A stretch of DNA of 64,000 bases from Desulfuromonadaceae bacterium. GTDB lineage: Bacteria > Desulfobacterota > Desulfuromonadia > Geobacterales > Pseudopelobacteraceae. Below the pieces are notes generated by a model. The model was given only the letters and a program-made list of their open reading frames with translations. It had not been told where the DNA came from and searched no databases. This document shows positions 17,970-27,212 of this stretch, piece by piece (the first letter of the stretch is position 1; each line of letters starts with the position of its first letter). The stretch covers positions 48,305 through 112,304 of the forward strand of contig JAQTXD010000003.1 of assembly GCA_028688955.1 (NCBI GenBank), read 5' to 3'. A program made the translations under genes and the position numbers.

Positions 17970-18734
17970 TTATTTTTTATCATTCTGAATTTCGTAGAGT
18001 CTCATATATTTTAGAAAGGTACCAATGCCGCCCATCACTGAAATTACAAAACCCTGGGCTCCGTCGAGGAATCCGAGTCTGATGACGTACCGCTGAAAAA
18101 ATGTGAATGCCGGGCGAATAGAAACATGATGCCATTTTGCCCGTCTGCCCATGGCGAAATAGTCAGCAGCGGACATCTGCGCATACCGCTCAACCCGAAG
18201 AAGATACGTATGCAGGTCAAGATCCTGCTCATGAAGAATGTCACCATCAAGTTTTTTCGTACGACCGTTCGGAACGAACCGTTCATGCACGTTAGCATCG
18301 TTCCATGCGCCCCGAGTCCGGCAATAGAGCCGTGCCTTATAATCAGGATAGAAAGAAGAGTGTTTGATCCATTTCCCCCAGAATCGGGTCTTACGTTTAA
18401 ATTCAAAGCAGGCGTACTGTTCAAAATCATCCGGTGTCAGTTCTTGAATCGCCTTTCTCATTTTTTCAGAAACCCGCTCGTCGGCATCCACTTCCAGCAC
18501 CCAGTCATGTGCTGCCAGTGTCATCGCATGGCTTTTCTGGTCTTTGAAACTGCTGAACCGGTTCTGATAAAATGAAGCCCCGAACCCGGAACATATATCA
18601 GGTGTCCTGTCGGTGCTGAAATCATCAACGACGACAACTTCATCAGCCCAGTTCAGCGAAATGAGGCAATCTCCTATTTTTGCGGCCTCGTTTTTCGTAA
18701 TAACGAACGCCGATATGCAGGGACGTCGTGACAT
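17970..18734 (-). CDS. GT2 glycosyltransferase, WaaE/KdtX-like
   Basis: A 254-residue family-2 glycosyltransferase. The GT-A fold is seen in SAFVITKNEAAKIGDCLISL (about 8-27), VVVVDDFSTDRT (about 33-44) and the metal-binding DADERVSEKM (about 82-91, an ADER variant of DXD). C-terminally MKYMRLYE-type residues and a FFxRYVxRxGFLDGxxGF motif are typical of the LPS core WaaE/KdtX group, which adds glucose to heptose I. The gene starts at ATG with GAGG upstream and lies 15 bases after the next gene. Likely a core-oligosaccharide glucosyltransferase; donor and linkage are inferred. Confidence 0.8.
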   Translation of the reverse strand: MSRRPCISAFVITKNEAAKIGDCLISLNWADEVVVVDDFSTDRTPDICSGFGASFYQNRFSSFKDQKSHAMTLAAHDWVLEVDADERVSEKMRKAIQELTPDDFEQYACFEFKRKTRFWGKWIKHSSFYPDYKARLYCRTRGAWNDANVHERFVPNGRTKKLDGDILHEQDLDLHTYLLRVERYAQMSAADYFAMGRRAKWHHVSIRPAFTFFQRYVIRLGFLDGAQGFVISVMGGIGTFLKYMRLYEIQNDKK

Positions 18735-18749
18735 CGGTACGCTACCTCA

Positions 18750-19550
18750 TCATAAATTTCTATTTTCGGGCAGGCTTTTACTCTTTTTATGTAATAACCG
18801 CAAAAGAGGGTATTTCACCTTATATCTGAAGAGTGTATTCAGGGATTTGATTGCAACGTAGTATGGTTTGCCAGCGCTTCTGTAAAACAGATTTTCCTCT
18901 TCCAGGCGAAGTTTGTACGGATAATTCCCGCTGACACCTCCGTCATACGAGTTGGCGATTATGCAATTTACAAACGCAGTATGAGAAAGCCCATGTTTTT
19001 TTACAATTGTATAGGTCGTAACTCGATCACTTATAATTTTAAAGCGGAGATCATACGGCACCATGGCATCACGCCGATAGAGAATCGCCTGATGACACAG
19101 CGGCATTCCCTTGAATAATCTGTGAAGACTAAACAAGCGCTTTCCCCTCACATAGATCAGGGTACCATCCTCCGTTACGATGTTTGCGAGACCGTACAGT
19201 ATTACGGGTTCTTCAGATTGTGACTTGATCAGAGTCTCAAGATCAGCAAGTAACTCATCGCCGGCATTAAGGAACAGCAAGTACGTGCCGCACGCGCGTT
19301 CGATTCCTTTATTCATTGCATCGTAAATGCCCTTGTCTGGTTCACTGACTACTGTGTCGACGATGCTTGTTGTCTCGTCATTTAGAGCACGTAACGTATC
19401 ATCTGTCGAAGCACCGTCTATGATAATATACTCAGTCTGATTCCCTTTGAATCTGGCAACGCTGGCAATTGTTCTCGACAGCCCGGGCCTGTCATTGCGA
19501 ACGATAGTGATAATGGAAACAAGGGGAACAGTACAATTCATAGCAGCCAT
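18750..19550 (-). CDS. GT2 glycosyltransferase, WfgS/WcaA-like
   Basis: A 266-residue GT-A glycosyltransferase. Seen: PLVSIITIVRNDRPGLSRTI (about 9-28), EYIIIDGASTDDT (about 40-52), SEPDKGIYDAMNKGIERA (about 69-86) and LNAGDELL (about 94-101), the GD of the donor/metal site. The SEPDKGIYDAMNKGI motif is characteristic of colanic-acid and O-antigen GT2 enzymes (WfgS-like). The region after 130 contains GMPLCHQAILYRRD, also family typical. It has no membrane segment. The neighbours are GT25 upstream and WaaE-like downstream, consistent with stepwise assembly of an outer-core or O-unit oligosaccharide. Donor and acceptor unknown. Confidence 0.8.
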   Translation of the reverse strand: MAAMNCTVPLVSIITIVRNDRPGLSRTIASVARFKGNQTEYIIIDGASTDDTLRALNDETTSIVDTVVSEPDKGIYDAMNKGIERACGTYLLFLNAGDELLADLETLIKSQSEEPVILYGLANIVTEDGTLIYVRGKRLFSLHRLFKGMPLCHQAILYRRDAMVPYDLRFKIISDRVTTYTIVKKHGLSHTAFVNCIIANSYDGGVSGNYPYKLRLEEENLFYRSAGKPYYVAIKSLNTLFRYKVKYPLLRLLHKKSKSLPENRNL

Positions 19551-19591
19551 GAGAACATCCGGATAGTAAATATGATTACAATTTCAACTGA

Positions 19592-20371
19592 TTAATTGAT
19601 GTGTGACGAAGTTTTACCTAAAATTGTACGTAGAACAATTCCATGTTTCCACCGAAGTTTCCACCACACGAATCGAGCAGATATTCTGTTGGTGATTTTT
19701 TTGTAAAAATAGCCGATTTTTTTGCCCTTATTTCCGGACGTAACCCTTCCCGCTGTTATGAGCGACTCGAAAGAAGTCGTATCCCAGTCGATGACGAATG
19801 GATCCACGCCGCGCAAGGTAATGAGGTGCTGTACAATCTCCCACCAGTCGGCGGGCTTACGTATGGGATAGCAAAAGTCATACAGAGCGCGCGCCCCGGC
19901 GTTTGTGATTATATATCCATGTGTACAGCCGGCACGAATGACCGGCACCATGCGAAAATTATCAACGTTAAGAGGTATTGCATCATTCTCAGAGAATTCT
20001 TTAAGCGAGGTTAACAGAATTATTTCGGGTGATGAGGGGTTCACAATGGTTTTTATCGAATCAAGAACTTTTGAAATCCGGCTGTCTATCACGATATCAT
20101 CTTCCAAAATAAGGCAATAATCATACTTACGCTCTATAATTTCTTTATAAATAAAAACATGGGATAACGCGCATCCGATTTCACCGGGCGAGAGGGGCCT
20201 GAAAAAAATGCTGTTGTCATAATGAGTTGCCAGTTCTGCAGCATTAAGGGATTTACCTCGAACTGCAGGAAAAAACTCAGCCTGTAACCCGATTCGATCT
20301 AACTGCTCTTGAACTCTCTCCTTACGTTCAGTTGACTCGGCAAGGTTTACGACAAATATTGGCATAGTCAT
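19592..20371 (-). CDS. GT25-family LPS/LOS glycosyltransferase
   Basis: A 259-residue glycosyltransferase family 25 protein (LgtB/LpsA-like), usually galactosyl- or glucosyl-transferring enzymes of lipooligosaccharide synthesis. The start MPIFVVNLAESTERKERVQEQLDRIGL (about 3-29) and the central GEIGCALSHVFIYKEIIE plus YDYCLILEDDIVID (EDD motif, about 84-97) are diagnostic. The motif AGCTHGYIITNAGARAL (about 147-163) is also family typical. Two in-frame ATG codons lie two codons apart; the first is used here. The next gene upstream is over 200 bases away. Assignment to GT25 is good; the sugar is unknown. Confidence 0.85.
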   Translation of the reverse strand: MTMPIFVVNLAESTERKERVQEQLDRIGLQAEFFPAVRGKSLNAAELATHYDNSIFFRPLSPGEIGCALSHVFIYKEIIERKYDYCLILEDDIVIDSRISKVLDSIKTIVNPSSPEIILLTSLKEFSENDAIPLNVDNFRMVPVIRAGCTHGYIITNAGARALYDFCYPIRKPADWWEIVQHLITLRGVDPFVIDWDTTSFESLITAGRVTSGNKGKKIGYFYKKITNRISARFVWWKLRWKHGIVLRTILGKTSSHIN

Positions 20372-20577
20372 TTTATCAATTCTCTCGATTAGTGCTCGTA
20401 ATTTCTGCTTTGCGGACTGGTTCTTGGTGGGCGCACCTGGTAAGTACTTGAGAACTGCAACGTTTAGAGCAACTGATAGTATGTGTAAATGGAAATATCA
20501 CAGTATTTCTTATCAAATGTGTGGTTTGACAGTGGAAGTACTTTGTAAATGCTCATGTCCTGATCCAACTCTGGAAA

Positions 20578-21564
20578 TCACAACAAATTACACAGTTTTG
20601 CAAAGAACCGGGAAACCTTGCACCAAATTTTAGCCAGAGGTAACGGCCATCTGATGGCAGGATAAACGAATATCCAGTAACTCAGATATGGTTTGTAAAT
20701 TGGATGCAGAATGTTAAAAAAATCTTCTTCATGATAACTACCAAAATCTTTTCTTGCTGAAAGGATGTATTTTGACAAATGTTTTTTTAACATTTTTCTT
20801 ACGATAATTTCAAAGTGCTCATTGCTTACACCGTACTTATTGATGAATGTCATAAATACTGTATGCATGTGCTTTCCGAAAACCTCACAAAATTTGTATC
20901 CGCCGGTGTTATCCAGTTGTGCTGCGACAAGATATTCGTCATAAAAAATATTTTTAGAAGAATTAAACAGGCTTGAGAAGGTCCATGCAAGTTGCTGTAA
21001 GTTTGTTGCGGCAAAATCATTCAGATCTAAATGGGGATCTACCAGACTTTTGTTGATAACATTACTGGATATAAAAGTGAACCACACGTCAACTTTTCTA
21101 ATAAACTTATTTAAGTCATTAAATATGATAATCCCTCTTTTTTTTCTATTAGGCTTCCTTAAATAATCTGTTTTAAAAAAATAATTTGACAAGTATACAA
21201 TTCCGTACTCATCGACCTCTATTAAATTCATAATTTTTCGTAAAGAATCATCCAAAAGTAGATCATCGTCTGAAAAAAGAAGGAAATACTTTCCGTTCGC
21301 AGCTTTGAAGCATTGGCGGAAATTTCCATCGGGGCCAAGATTACTAGCATTTTTTATGTAATGTATCTTGTGCCCATTCGCAATGTATGCATTCACGACC
21401 GCTTCTGTATCGTCAGTTGAACAATTATCGGAGACAATGAGTTCAACTTTATTCCCATATTTGACAGCCTGATTGACTATCTGGGATAAACACCGATCCA
21501 AAAAATTAGATCTGTTGTATGTGGGTATTGCTATAGTTAATATGGGATTGTTTTCAAATGGCAT
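20578..21564 (-). CDS. GT2-family glycosyltransferase, AT-rich
   Basis: A 328-residue family-2 glycosyltransferase. The GT-A domain is in the first 120 residues: ILTIAIPTYNRSNFLDRCLSQI, VELIVSDNCSTDDTEAVV, NLGPDGNFRQCF and LLFSDDDLLLDD (metal-binding DDD). The C-terminal 200 residues are Lys/Asn/Phe-rich and end with FAKLCNLL. The start at the ATG 21562-21564 has AAGGA seven bases upstream; an upstream in-frame extension of 17 codons is not needed. It is clearly more AT-rich than the flanking genes, pointing to acquisition with the sugar module upstream. A 198-base gap separates it from the aldolase-like gene. Substrate unknown. Confidence 0.8.
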   Translation of the reverse strand: MPFENNPILTIAIPTYNRSNFLDRCLSQIVNQAVKYGNKVELIVSDNCSTDDTEAVVNAYIANGHKIHYIKNASNLGPDGNFRQCFKAANGKYFLLFSDDDLLLDDSLRKIMNLIEVDEYGIVYLSNYFFKTDYLRKPNRKKRGIIIFNDLNKFIRKVDVWFTFISSNVINKSLVDPHLDLNDFAATNLQQLAWTFSSLFNSSKNIFYDEYLVAAQLDNTGGYKFCEVFGKHMHTVFMTFINKYGVSNEHFEIIVRKMLKKHLSKYILSARKDFGSYHEEDFFNILHPIYKPYLSYWIFVYPAIRWPLPLAKIWCKVSRFFAKLCNLL

Positions 21565-21762
21565 ATCAATCCTTGTCACATGTATTACGATGGAAATGAT
21601 ACACCTATCCTGCAACGTTCTGTGTCAATAAAAGCTGCCAATCTAGGTGCTGTTGCTTGTGGAAGTGTATAAAACAATGAGTCGTATTTGTGTATTCTCC
21701 CGATTTGATCAGAACAATGCAAAAGTAGTCATCATCTTGTCCAAGATGCCGATCAAAAAAAA

Positions 21763-23361
21763 TTATCGGAAGTAAATTGATGGAGTTACTAACTCTAGGC
21801 TAAGATTATTCTGTATACTTGCTATGGCTTTTTTAATAGCCTCGTTGCGAAGAACAACCTGGTCATTGCAGTAGAGAAACGGGATATATTCTTCTGGGTA
21901 ATTACTAACAGTATCGTTTGCATAGCCGTCAAATCCTGCCAGGTATACTTTTTTGATTTGCATATTTATCATTATTCTGAGAAGCATCAGTACTGGGTTA
22001 TCCCTGATAACGTCATCATCGTTAATCAGGGAATTGAAATTGAAAGTGTAATCTATTTTTCTGTTTGACTCAGATATATTTGAAGTACATATGACCTTTG
22101 CATTGCAGCCACTCATATATATTTTATTAAAGAACTGACTATATCTTTTTGAATTGCCCATGAAGACGAAATCCGGTTTATAGTTGTCATCAATAAAATT
22201 AATGGTGATGACGGCAGGATTTTTGTCTTTTATGAAATTTAGAATCTGTGTCTTGTGGGTCTCAATGGATTTCCCGGGTGCTATGACCAGTATCTCCCTG
22301 TTATTCAGTTGATTGCGAAGGTCCGCATATGCACCGGAATCATCAATATACTTATTTTGATATTCCATATACATATTTTCAAGCAGTGCCTTGTTATATG
22401 ACAATTTGTTGGGTGGCTCAATTTTGGTAAGGATTTCGTTGATTGCTTTAACGGACAACGTTTTCTTTCCGATCAGGGCAGACACATAATCAGGATGACA
22501 GTCATTTGAGGCCGCAACAAAATGATTGAGCGAATATCCCCACTGTTTCTTTGCAAATTCTTTCGAAATATCTACGTCAATCGCCTCCAATAATTGATAC
22601 ATATCGTATTTTTTGCCATAATTTTCATTAAGGTGCAGAGCTACAAGTTCCGTACAAGTATTACCTGCGCTTTTCCCCATGCCAAAAAGAGAGGCATCAA
22701 CGATTAATTCTCTGTCTGAATCAAGCGCAATAAGTTCCAAAGAATTCGCGTAGGCAAGCTGGAAATTGTTGTGCGCATGATAGCCGATTTTAGTGCCTGC
22801 AGTCAGGTTTTTATCTAACAGATCATAGTAATGCAGTAATTCCTGTTTATGCATAAGTCCGTACGTATCAACAATTGCGACGCCCTGAGGGGCTAATGTA
22901 TTAATTTTATCAATGAGATCAAGCATCTCTTCGTCAGAATAGCTTGTTACCGAAACCGGATTTACAAAAATCCTGTATCCCTTATTCTTTATTGCGGCGC
23001 AATACTCAAGAGCCTCGCAATACTGTTGCTTCTTGAATATTACCCGTATTCCATCCAGTACAGAATTATTTTGCTCTGTTATTGCTTCGAGAGGACATGT
23101 CCCAAAATCTATCATGCCCAGGATCATTGCTTTGTCCTTATCGAGATTTTTAAATATCGGCTTTATAGAATCAGTATCAGGAAAAATGGAACGATTAAAG
23201 TCATACGGCCTTCTCTGATCTATGAAACCAACTTCTATAATATCGATACCGGCTTTAACAAGCCGACCGATGATGCTGACAATGCTTCCTGCACCGAAGT
23301 TCCAGTCATTAACAAATCCGCCATCCCGTAACGTACAGTCAAGTATTTGAATATATCGCAC
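21763..23361 (-). CDS. Two-domain protein: DRE-TIM (HMGL-like) aldolase plus unknown C-terminal domain
   Basis: A 532-residue protein. Residues 1 to about 300 form a DRE-TIM metallolyase barrel: ILDCTLRDGG (Asp8, Arg12, Asp13), divalent-metal ligands in HAHNN (His195, His197) and DASLFGMGKSAGNTCTE. The arrangement resembles 4-hydroxy-2-oxovalerate aldolase, HMG-CoA lyase and isopropylmalate synthase. Residues about 335-532 form a second domain (NREILVIAPGKSIETHK, VYLAGFDGY) with a Rossmann-like start, reminiscent of DUF115/MAF-type sugar-related domains. I do not recognise the whole protein by function. It is GTG-started with AGGGG upstream, AT-rich, and next to a HAD phosphatase and a ThDP enzyme. 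A role in forming a carbon chain for a branched sugar is a hypothesis. Confidence 0.75.
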   Translation of the reverse strand: MRYIQILDCTLRDGGFVNDWNFGAGSIVSIIGRLVKAGIDIIEVGFIDQRRPYDFNRSIFPDTDSIKPIFKNLDKDKAMILGMIDFGTCPLEAITEQNNSVLDGIRVIFKKQQYCEALEYCAAIKNKGYRIFVNPVSVTSYSDEEMLDLIDKINTLAPQGVAIVDTYGLMHKQELLHYYDLLDKNLTAGTKIGYHAHNNFQLAYANSLELIALDSDRELIVDASLFGMGKSAGNTCTELVALHLNENYGKKYDMYQLLEAIDVDISKEFAKKQWGYSLNHFVAASNDCHPDYVSALIGKKTLSVKAINEILTKIEPPNKLSYNKALLENMYMEYQNKYIDDSGAYADLRNQLNNREILVIAPGKSIETHKTQILNFIKDKNPAVITINFIDDNYKPDFVFMGNSKRYSQFFNKIYMSGCNAKVICTSNISESNRKIDYTFNFNSLINDDDVIRDNPVLMLLRIMINMQIKKVYLAGFDGYANDTVSNYPEEYIPFLYCNDQVVLRNEAIKKAIASIQNNLSLELVTPSIYFR

Positions 23362-23499
23362 TATGATTCCCCTGATTGATTGATGTAGACCTGTATTTAC
23401 AACTGATTATAGATTGGACTGTACCGTAAACCATTTGGGCGTTTGGTGAGTCAGGTCTTTGCAAAAATGGCCGAACTGCATGCTCTTTAGGTCATGTAA

Positions 23500-24270
23500 T
23501 TACGTGAGATATTGGATTATATCGCCAATATTCTGGACGATAGTAGTTCCATCAGTGCAATGGTTCATACTGCTGGAAATCAAAAACGATCGGCAGCCAT
23601 AACTATTAGCCATTTGAATATCGCTATCGTAAGAATCACCAACAACAATAATGTCGGAATTAATATAATTCCAATCAGAAGTAAGAAGCCCCAGCATATA
23701 GGTGCTCGGCTTACCCGTTACGCAATCAACTTTTCGACCAAGCGCGTCTTCCACGGCAGCAACTATGGGGCCGCAACCGGGGAGGAATCTGCCATTCTCC
23801 ACAGGATAGCTCCTGTCTCTGTTGCACGCAATAATTGGACAATCACTACTACGAAACGGCATAATTTCCGCGAGTTTATTATAGTCAAATTCTGGGTCAA
23901 GCCCAATAATTAGGGCCTCCGCCAAAGATATGTCTTCTGCGATCTGGATGCCGAATGTTTCAATTTCACTATTAAGGCCAGCCGTTCCAATACACCAAAC
24001 TTTTGAATATGATTTTTCGTTTGCATATACGGCAGTGGCATAAGCGGATGTATAAACTTTGTTAAGAGACGTCACTAGGCCCATTCCGCCAAGTTTGTCA
24101 ACTATTTGCTCTCTTGTCCGAGTTGAAGAGTTTGTGAAATAAACAATCTGTATGCCCAGATTGTTTATATAATTTATTACTTCAGCTGCTCCGTCAATGA
24201 TGGTGTTTCCCTTGTAGATAGTTCCATCAAGATCAAAAGCAAATACATTAATTGGCGGATATACAGGCAT
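23500..24270 (-). CDS. HAD-IIA (NagD-like) hydrolase
   Basis: A 256-residue haloacid-dehalogenase-superfamily phosphatase of subclass IIA (NagD/p-nitrophenylphosphatase type). HAD motif I FDLDGTIYKG has nucleophile Asp13 and Asp15. Motif II is YFTNSSTRTREQ, the Lys motif is VDCVTGKPS (about 180-188) and motif IV is VVGDSYDSDIQMA (about 211-223). The cap insert of type C2 lies between motifs II and III. Such enzymes hydrolyse sugar or nucleotide monophosphates. It lies between the ThDP-enzyme gene and the aldolase gene in the same orientation, so it may dephosphorylate an intermediate of that module. AT-rich codon use is shared with the aldolase. The actual substrate is not known. Confidence 0.85.
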   Translation of the reverse strand: MPVYPPINVFAFDLDGTIYKGNTIIDGAAEVINYINNLGIQIVYFTNSSTRTREQIVDKLGGMGLVTSLNKVYTSAYATAVYANEKSYSKVWCIGTAGLNSEIETFGIQIAEDISLAEALIIGLDPEFDYNKLAEIMPFRSSDCPIIACNRDRSYPVENGRFLPGCGPIVAAVEDALGRKVDCVTGKPSTYMLGLLTSDWNYINSDIIVVGDSYDSDIQMANSYGCRSFLISSSMNHCTDGTTIVQNIGDIIQYLT

Positions 24271-24332
24271 AAGTATCAGGATCCCTTGCGATTATTCAAA
24301 TAGGTATAACAAATCGTGCCGGGAATTCCGGC

Positions 24333-26138
24333 CTACTTGGCAGGCACTCCTGCGATCATGTTACTATTAAATTCGTCTCTATCCAAGAAAGGGTACATAT
24401 CCTCAAGCGGTTTAGAAACCATGCGACCGTCAGGCAACTTCTCTGAAGAGAGCTTTGGTTCGAAGATGTAATCATGTTGTAGTCGAATATCGCAGACAAC
24501 CGGTCCCGGCGTTGCTAGGACTGCAGCAATCTTTTCGTCCAATTGATCATGGTTGTCAATTACGGTCGCCGGCAGACCATATGCGGCGGCTATCAGAGTA
24601 ATATCCGGAAAACTGACACCGCTGCTCTGGTCACATCCCGTCAAGCGCCCGCCAAAGAACGCCTGATGGGTTTGTCTGATGGAGATATAGCCGTTGTTGC
24701 TCAGCACGAACAGCTTGAGTGGGAGTTGGTGATGGACTACCGTCTGAAATTCCTGAATGTTCATCTGGAGACTTCCGTCACCGGCAAGGCAAACCTCATC
24801 CCGACCTCCTGCCGCAAAACATGCACCGATAGCAGCGGGGAGATCGTAGCCCATTGAGGCGCAGCCTGAGTTCCAGAAAAATCGCTGCCCTTTCTTCACC
24901 TGGCACGCCTGAAAGAGAACAACACAGGCGGTACCGTTACCCGCAACAACTATGGCATCAGAGGCCAGATTGGCTGATAAGCGATCAATAAAGTGGTAGG
25001 GATTTATATTAGCTGCTGAAACCCTATGTTTGGGGAGAACAACGGGATATTTCTCACGACGTGCTCCACACCATTTCAGCCAGTCAGTCCACATAGGGAG
25101 TGACGTTTTATTTACCTGCCCACCCAATTGATCAAGAAACTCTCTGGCATCGGTGTGAATAGCAAGGTCTGGAACAACGGTTGGCTTTTTGAGCTCAGCA
25201 GCATCAATATCGACAACAATTTTAATTGCTTCCCGTGCGAATGACTTCCAGTTATAGCTTGCCTGACGGATATTGTTGCGCGAGCCTACGGAGATAAGGA
25301 GATCCGCATTCTGTAGCGTAAAATTTCCTGACCGGGTGCCGATTGTACCGATTCTCCCCATAAACAAAGGGTGATCAGAAGGGATCAGGTCTACGCCGGA
25401 AAACGAACTTACGACAGGAATCTGTAATCGCTCCACAAGGTTCAAAAAAGCTTCCTGTGCACCGGCAATTCTGATCCCCTGGCCGGCCAAAAAAACCGGC
25501 CGCTTTGCAGCTCGCAGGAGCTCTACAACCTCGCCAATCTGTGACAAAGTTTGCGGGGAAGCAACAACACCGTCCTTCGGGGAGTACGTTGTCAGCATGC
25601 TTTCATCAATCAGTGCCCCCTGGATATCAAGAGGAATATCGAGCCAGACCGGACCAGGGCGGCCATGGGTCGCGATAAAAAGGGCCTTGTCGAGCAGCAA
25701 ACCGATCTCATCTGCCTTCTGCACGATTGCCGCAAACTTGGTCACCGGTCGGACCAGGTCGACAATGTTTATCTCTTGATCCCCAAGTTGGCGCAACCCC
25801 AATTCACGGCAAGATTCGATTGTCGTTTCCTGTTTGACCTGTCCTGATAGATAGAGTACTGGTACAGAATCAAGCCATTGGCCGATAACTCCGGTCAGGG
25901 TGTTTGTACCGCCGGGACCGGAAGTGACAACCGCGACAGACAGTGAGCCAGACACACGTGCATATCCTTCTGCACCCATAGCCGAGGCCTGTTCATGATG
26001 ATTACATATGTAGCTGATAGACTCACATGCACCGAAAGAATCATTGAGATGCATGGCACCACCACCAGTTATCATAAATACGTGGCGAATCCCATATTCC
26101 TTGAGTCGTTTTACTATGTAGTCGGTTACCTTAATCAT
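24333..26138 (-). CDS. Thiamine diphosphate-dependent enzyme, acetolactate-synthase-like (YerE-type candidate)
   Basis: A 601-residue protein with the three-domain fold of the acetohydroxyacid synthase/pyruvate oxidase family. It has an N-terminal PYR domain with the cofactor-activating Glu49 in NHHEQASAMGAEGYARVSG, a central FAD/DHS-like domain (about 195-340), and a C-terminal PP domain. The ThDP-Mg motif is GDGSLQMNIQEFQTV through SNNGY (about 453-484). Such enzymes decarboxylate pyruvate or another 2-oxo acid and transfer the acyl carbanion. In this position beside CDP-sugar genes it resembles YerE, which adds a two-carbon unit to CDP-4-keto-3,6-dideoxyglucose in yersiniose synthesis. That functional parallel is inferred from context; similarity was not tested. 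It is less AT-rich than its neighbours. Confidence 0.8.
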   Translation of the reverse strand: MIKVTDYIVKRLKEYGIRHVFMITGGGAMHLNDSFGACESISYICNHHEQASAMGAEGYARVSGSLSVAVVTSGPGGTNTLTGVIGQWLDSVPVLYLSGQVKQETTIESCRELGLRQLGDQEINIVDLVRPVTKFAAIVQKADEIGLLLDKALFIATHGRPGPVWLDIPLDIQGALIDESMLTTYSPKDGVVASPQTLSQIGEVVELLRAAKRPVFLAGQGIRIAGAQEAFLNLVERLQIPVVSSFSGVDLIPSDHPLFMGRIGTIGTRSGNFTLQNADLLISVGSRNNIRQASYNWKSFAREAIKIVVDIDAAELKKPTVVPDLAIHTDAREFLDQLGGQVNKTSLPMWTDWLKWCGARREKYPVVLPKHRVSAANINPYHFIDRLSANLASDAIVVAGNGTACVVLFQACQVKKGQRFFWNSGCASMGYDLPAAIGACFAAGGRDEVCLAGDGSLQMNIQEFQTVVHHQLPLKLFVLSNNGYISIRQTHQAFFGGRLTGCDQSSGVSFPDITLIAAAYGLPATVIDNHDQLDEKIAAVLATPGPVVCDIRLQHDYIFEPKLSSEKLPDGRMVSKPLEDMYPFLDRDEFNSNMIAGVPAK

Positions 26139-26196
26139 GATAATATCCTAACTTATGATGTATAATTCCTCTTTACTAAATTGTCGTAAATTTGGC

Positions 26197-27165
26197 CTAT
26201 TGTTTCATAAATAATCCTGAAATTATCTGGCAGCGATGCCAGCCGAAGTCCACTAGATTTGATTCGACAGCAATTTCCTTAAGGCCAATTGATTTGGCAA
26301 GAGCTTTGATCGAAGTTACGGTGAAAAGGTTTAAGTGCTCGTGTATTATATGCACGGGATGCCTGTCTCCATCAAAAAAATGTTTGACATGAGCTTCTGA
26401 TTGATCTTGAGGTACTTCAATGTAAACATAGCCGCCTCTGTTCAAATATTGCATTGCTTCCATCAAAAATTCGCGTGGAGAGCCAATATGCTCCAGTAAA
26501 TGGCACATTTGGATGTAATCTGCTTTAATGTTTGGTGTTGGTTGGTTAATCCTTACGTATTGCTGGTTAACAAGAGGTTCGTTAGAAACATCGAGAATAT
26601 ATACTTTCTTATCTTTTAATTCTATTGGTACAAACTTGCCTTCTCCTCCCCCCCAATCCAATACAGTATTGATTTTTTGTAAATTGATGTTGTGCATCAG
26701 TCTGCTTACATTTTTAAGCCTATTTACAATTTCAGCTTCGTTTTTTCCTACGTTATTTTTTATTTCACCATAGTTTGCTTCAAATAGCTCTCTTTCGTTA
26801 TTATATAATTCCGACCTGTAATCAGCATATAACCCATTCAACATGTCGCCGGTATAGTTAGTGTCTGGTCCAATAAAATGGCAATCCCTGCATGCTCTGA
26901 TATCGGTTGTTATTTTTGATTTAAAATTCCTTAGCTGCTTGTAAATGGTGTTTAATAATATGTATTTGTACCAGAGTTTACGAAGGATCATTATCGGTAA
27001 ACTCTTCGGTTTATTTGCTTTGTCATTAAAATGATCTTCAATAGAAGACATCTGCAGTGAGTGAACCCGCTTTAAAAAGAAAGGAGCAATGCAGCCCTGA
27101 TGTAAAATGAGGACATTGGTAGAACCACAGTTCCTGCATGATACGAGGGTGTTACCATTATCCAT
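26197..27165 (-). CDS. SAM-dependent methyltransferase with N-terminal zinc-ribbon motif
   Basis: A 322-residue predicted methyltransferase. The N-terminus has a CxxC pair (SCRNCGSTNVL, Cys10 and Cys13) and a second CxxC at ACRDCHF (about residues 94-98), likely a zinc site. The Rossmann domain begins at INTVLDWGGGEGKFVP (motif I, about 165-180), with MCHLLEHIGSPREFLMEAMQYLNRGGYVYIEVP (about 220-252) typical of Methyltransf_23-type enzymes. Zinc-binding N-terminal domains before this fold are known in sugar C-methyltransferases of the TylC3/mycarose type. GGGGAG precedes the ATG. It is AT-rich. A role as methyltransferase acting on a CDP- or other NDP-sugar is an inference from neighbours. 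Confidence 0.75.
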   Translation of the reverse strand: MDNGNTLVSCRNCGSTNVLILHQGCIAPFFLKRVHSLQMSSIEDHFNDKANKPKSLPIMILRKLWYKYILLNTIYKQLRNFKSKITTDIRACRDCHFIGPDTNYTGDMLNGLYADYRSELYNNERELFEANYGEIKNNVGKNEAEIVNRLKNVSRLMHNINLQKINTVLDWGGGEGKFVPIELKDKKVYILDVSNEPLVNQQYVRINQPTPNIKADYIQMCHLLEHIGSPREFLMEAMQYLNRGGYVYIEVPQDQSEAHVKHFFDGDRHPVHIIHEHLNLFTVTSIKALAKSIGLKEIAVESNLVDFGWHRCQIISGLFMKQ

Positions 27166-27212
27166 TAGCTATGCTCCCCAAACACATAAATTTATACCGA
27201 ATCATCGACATG

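Noticed and set aside
21565..21762. TTGACA with TATCAT upstream of the GT2 gene as promoter.
   Set aside because: The spacer is 21 bases, outside the normal range.
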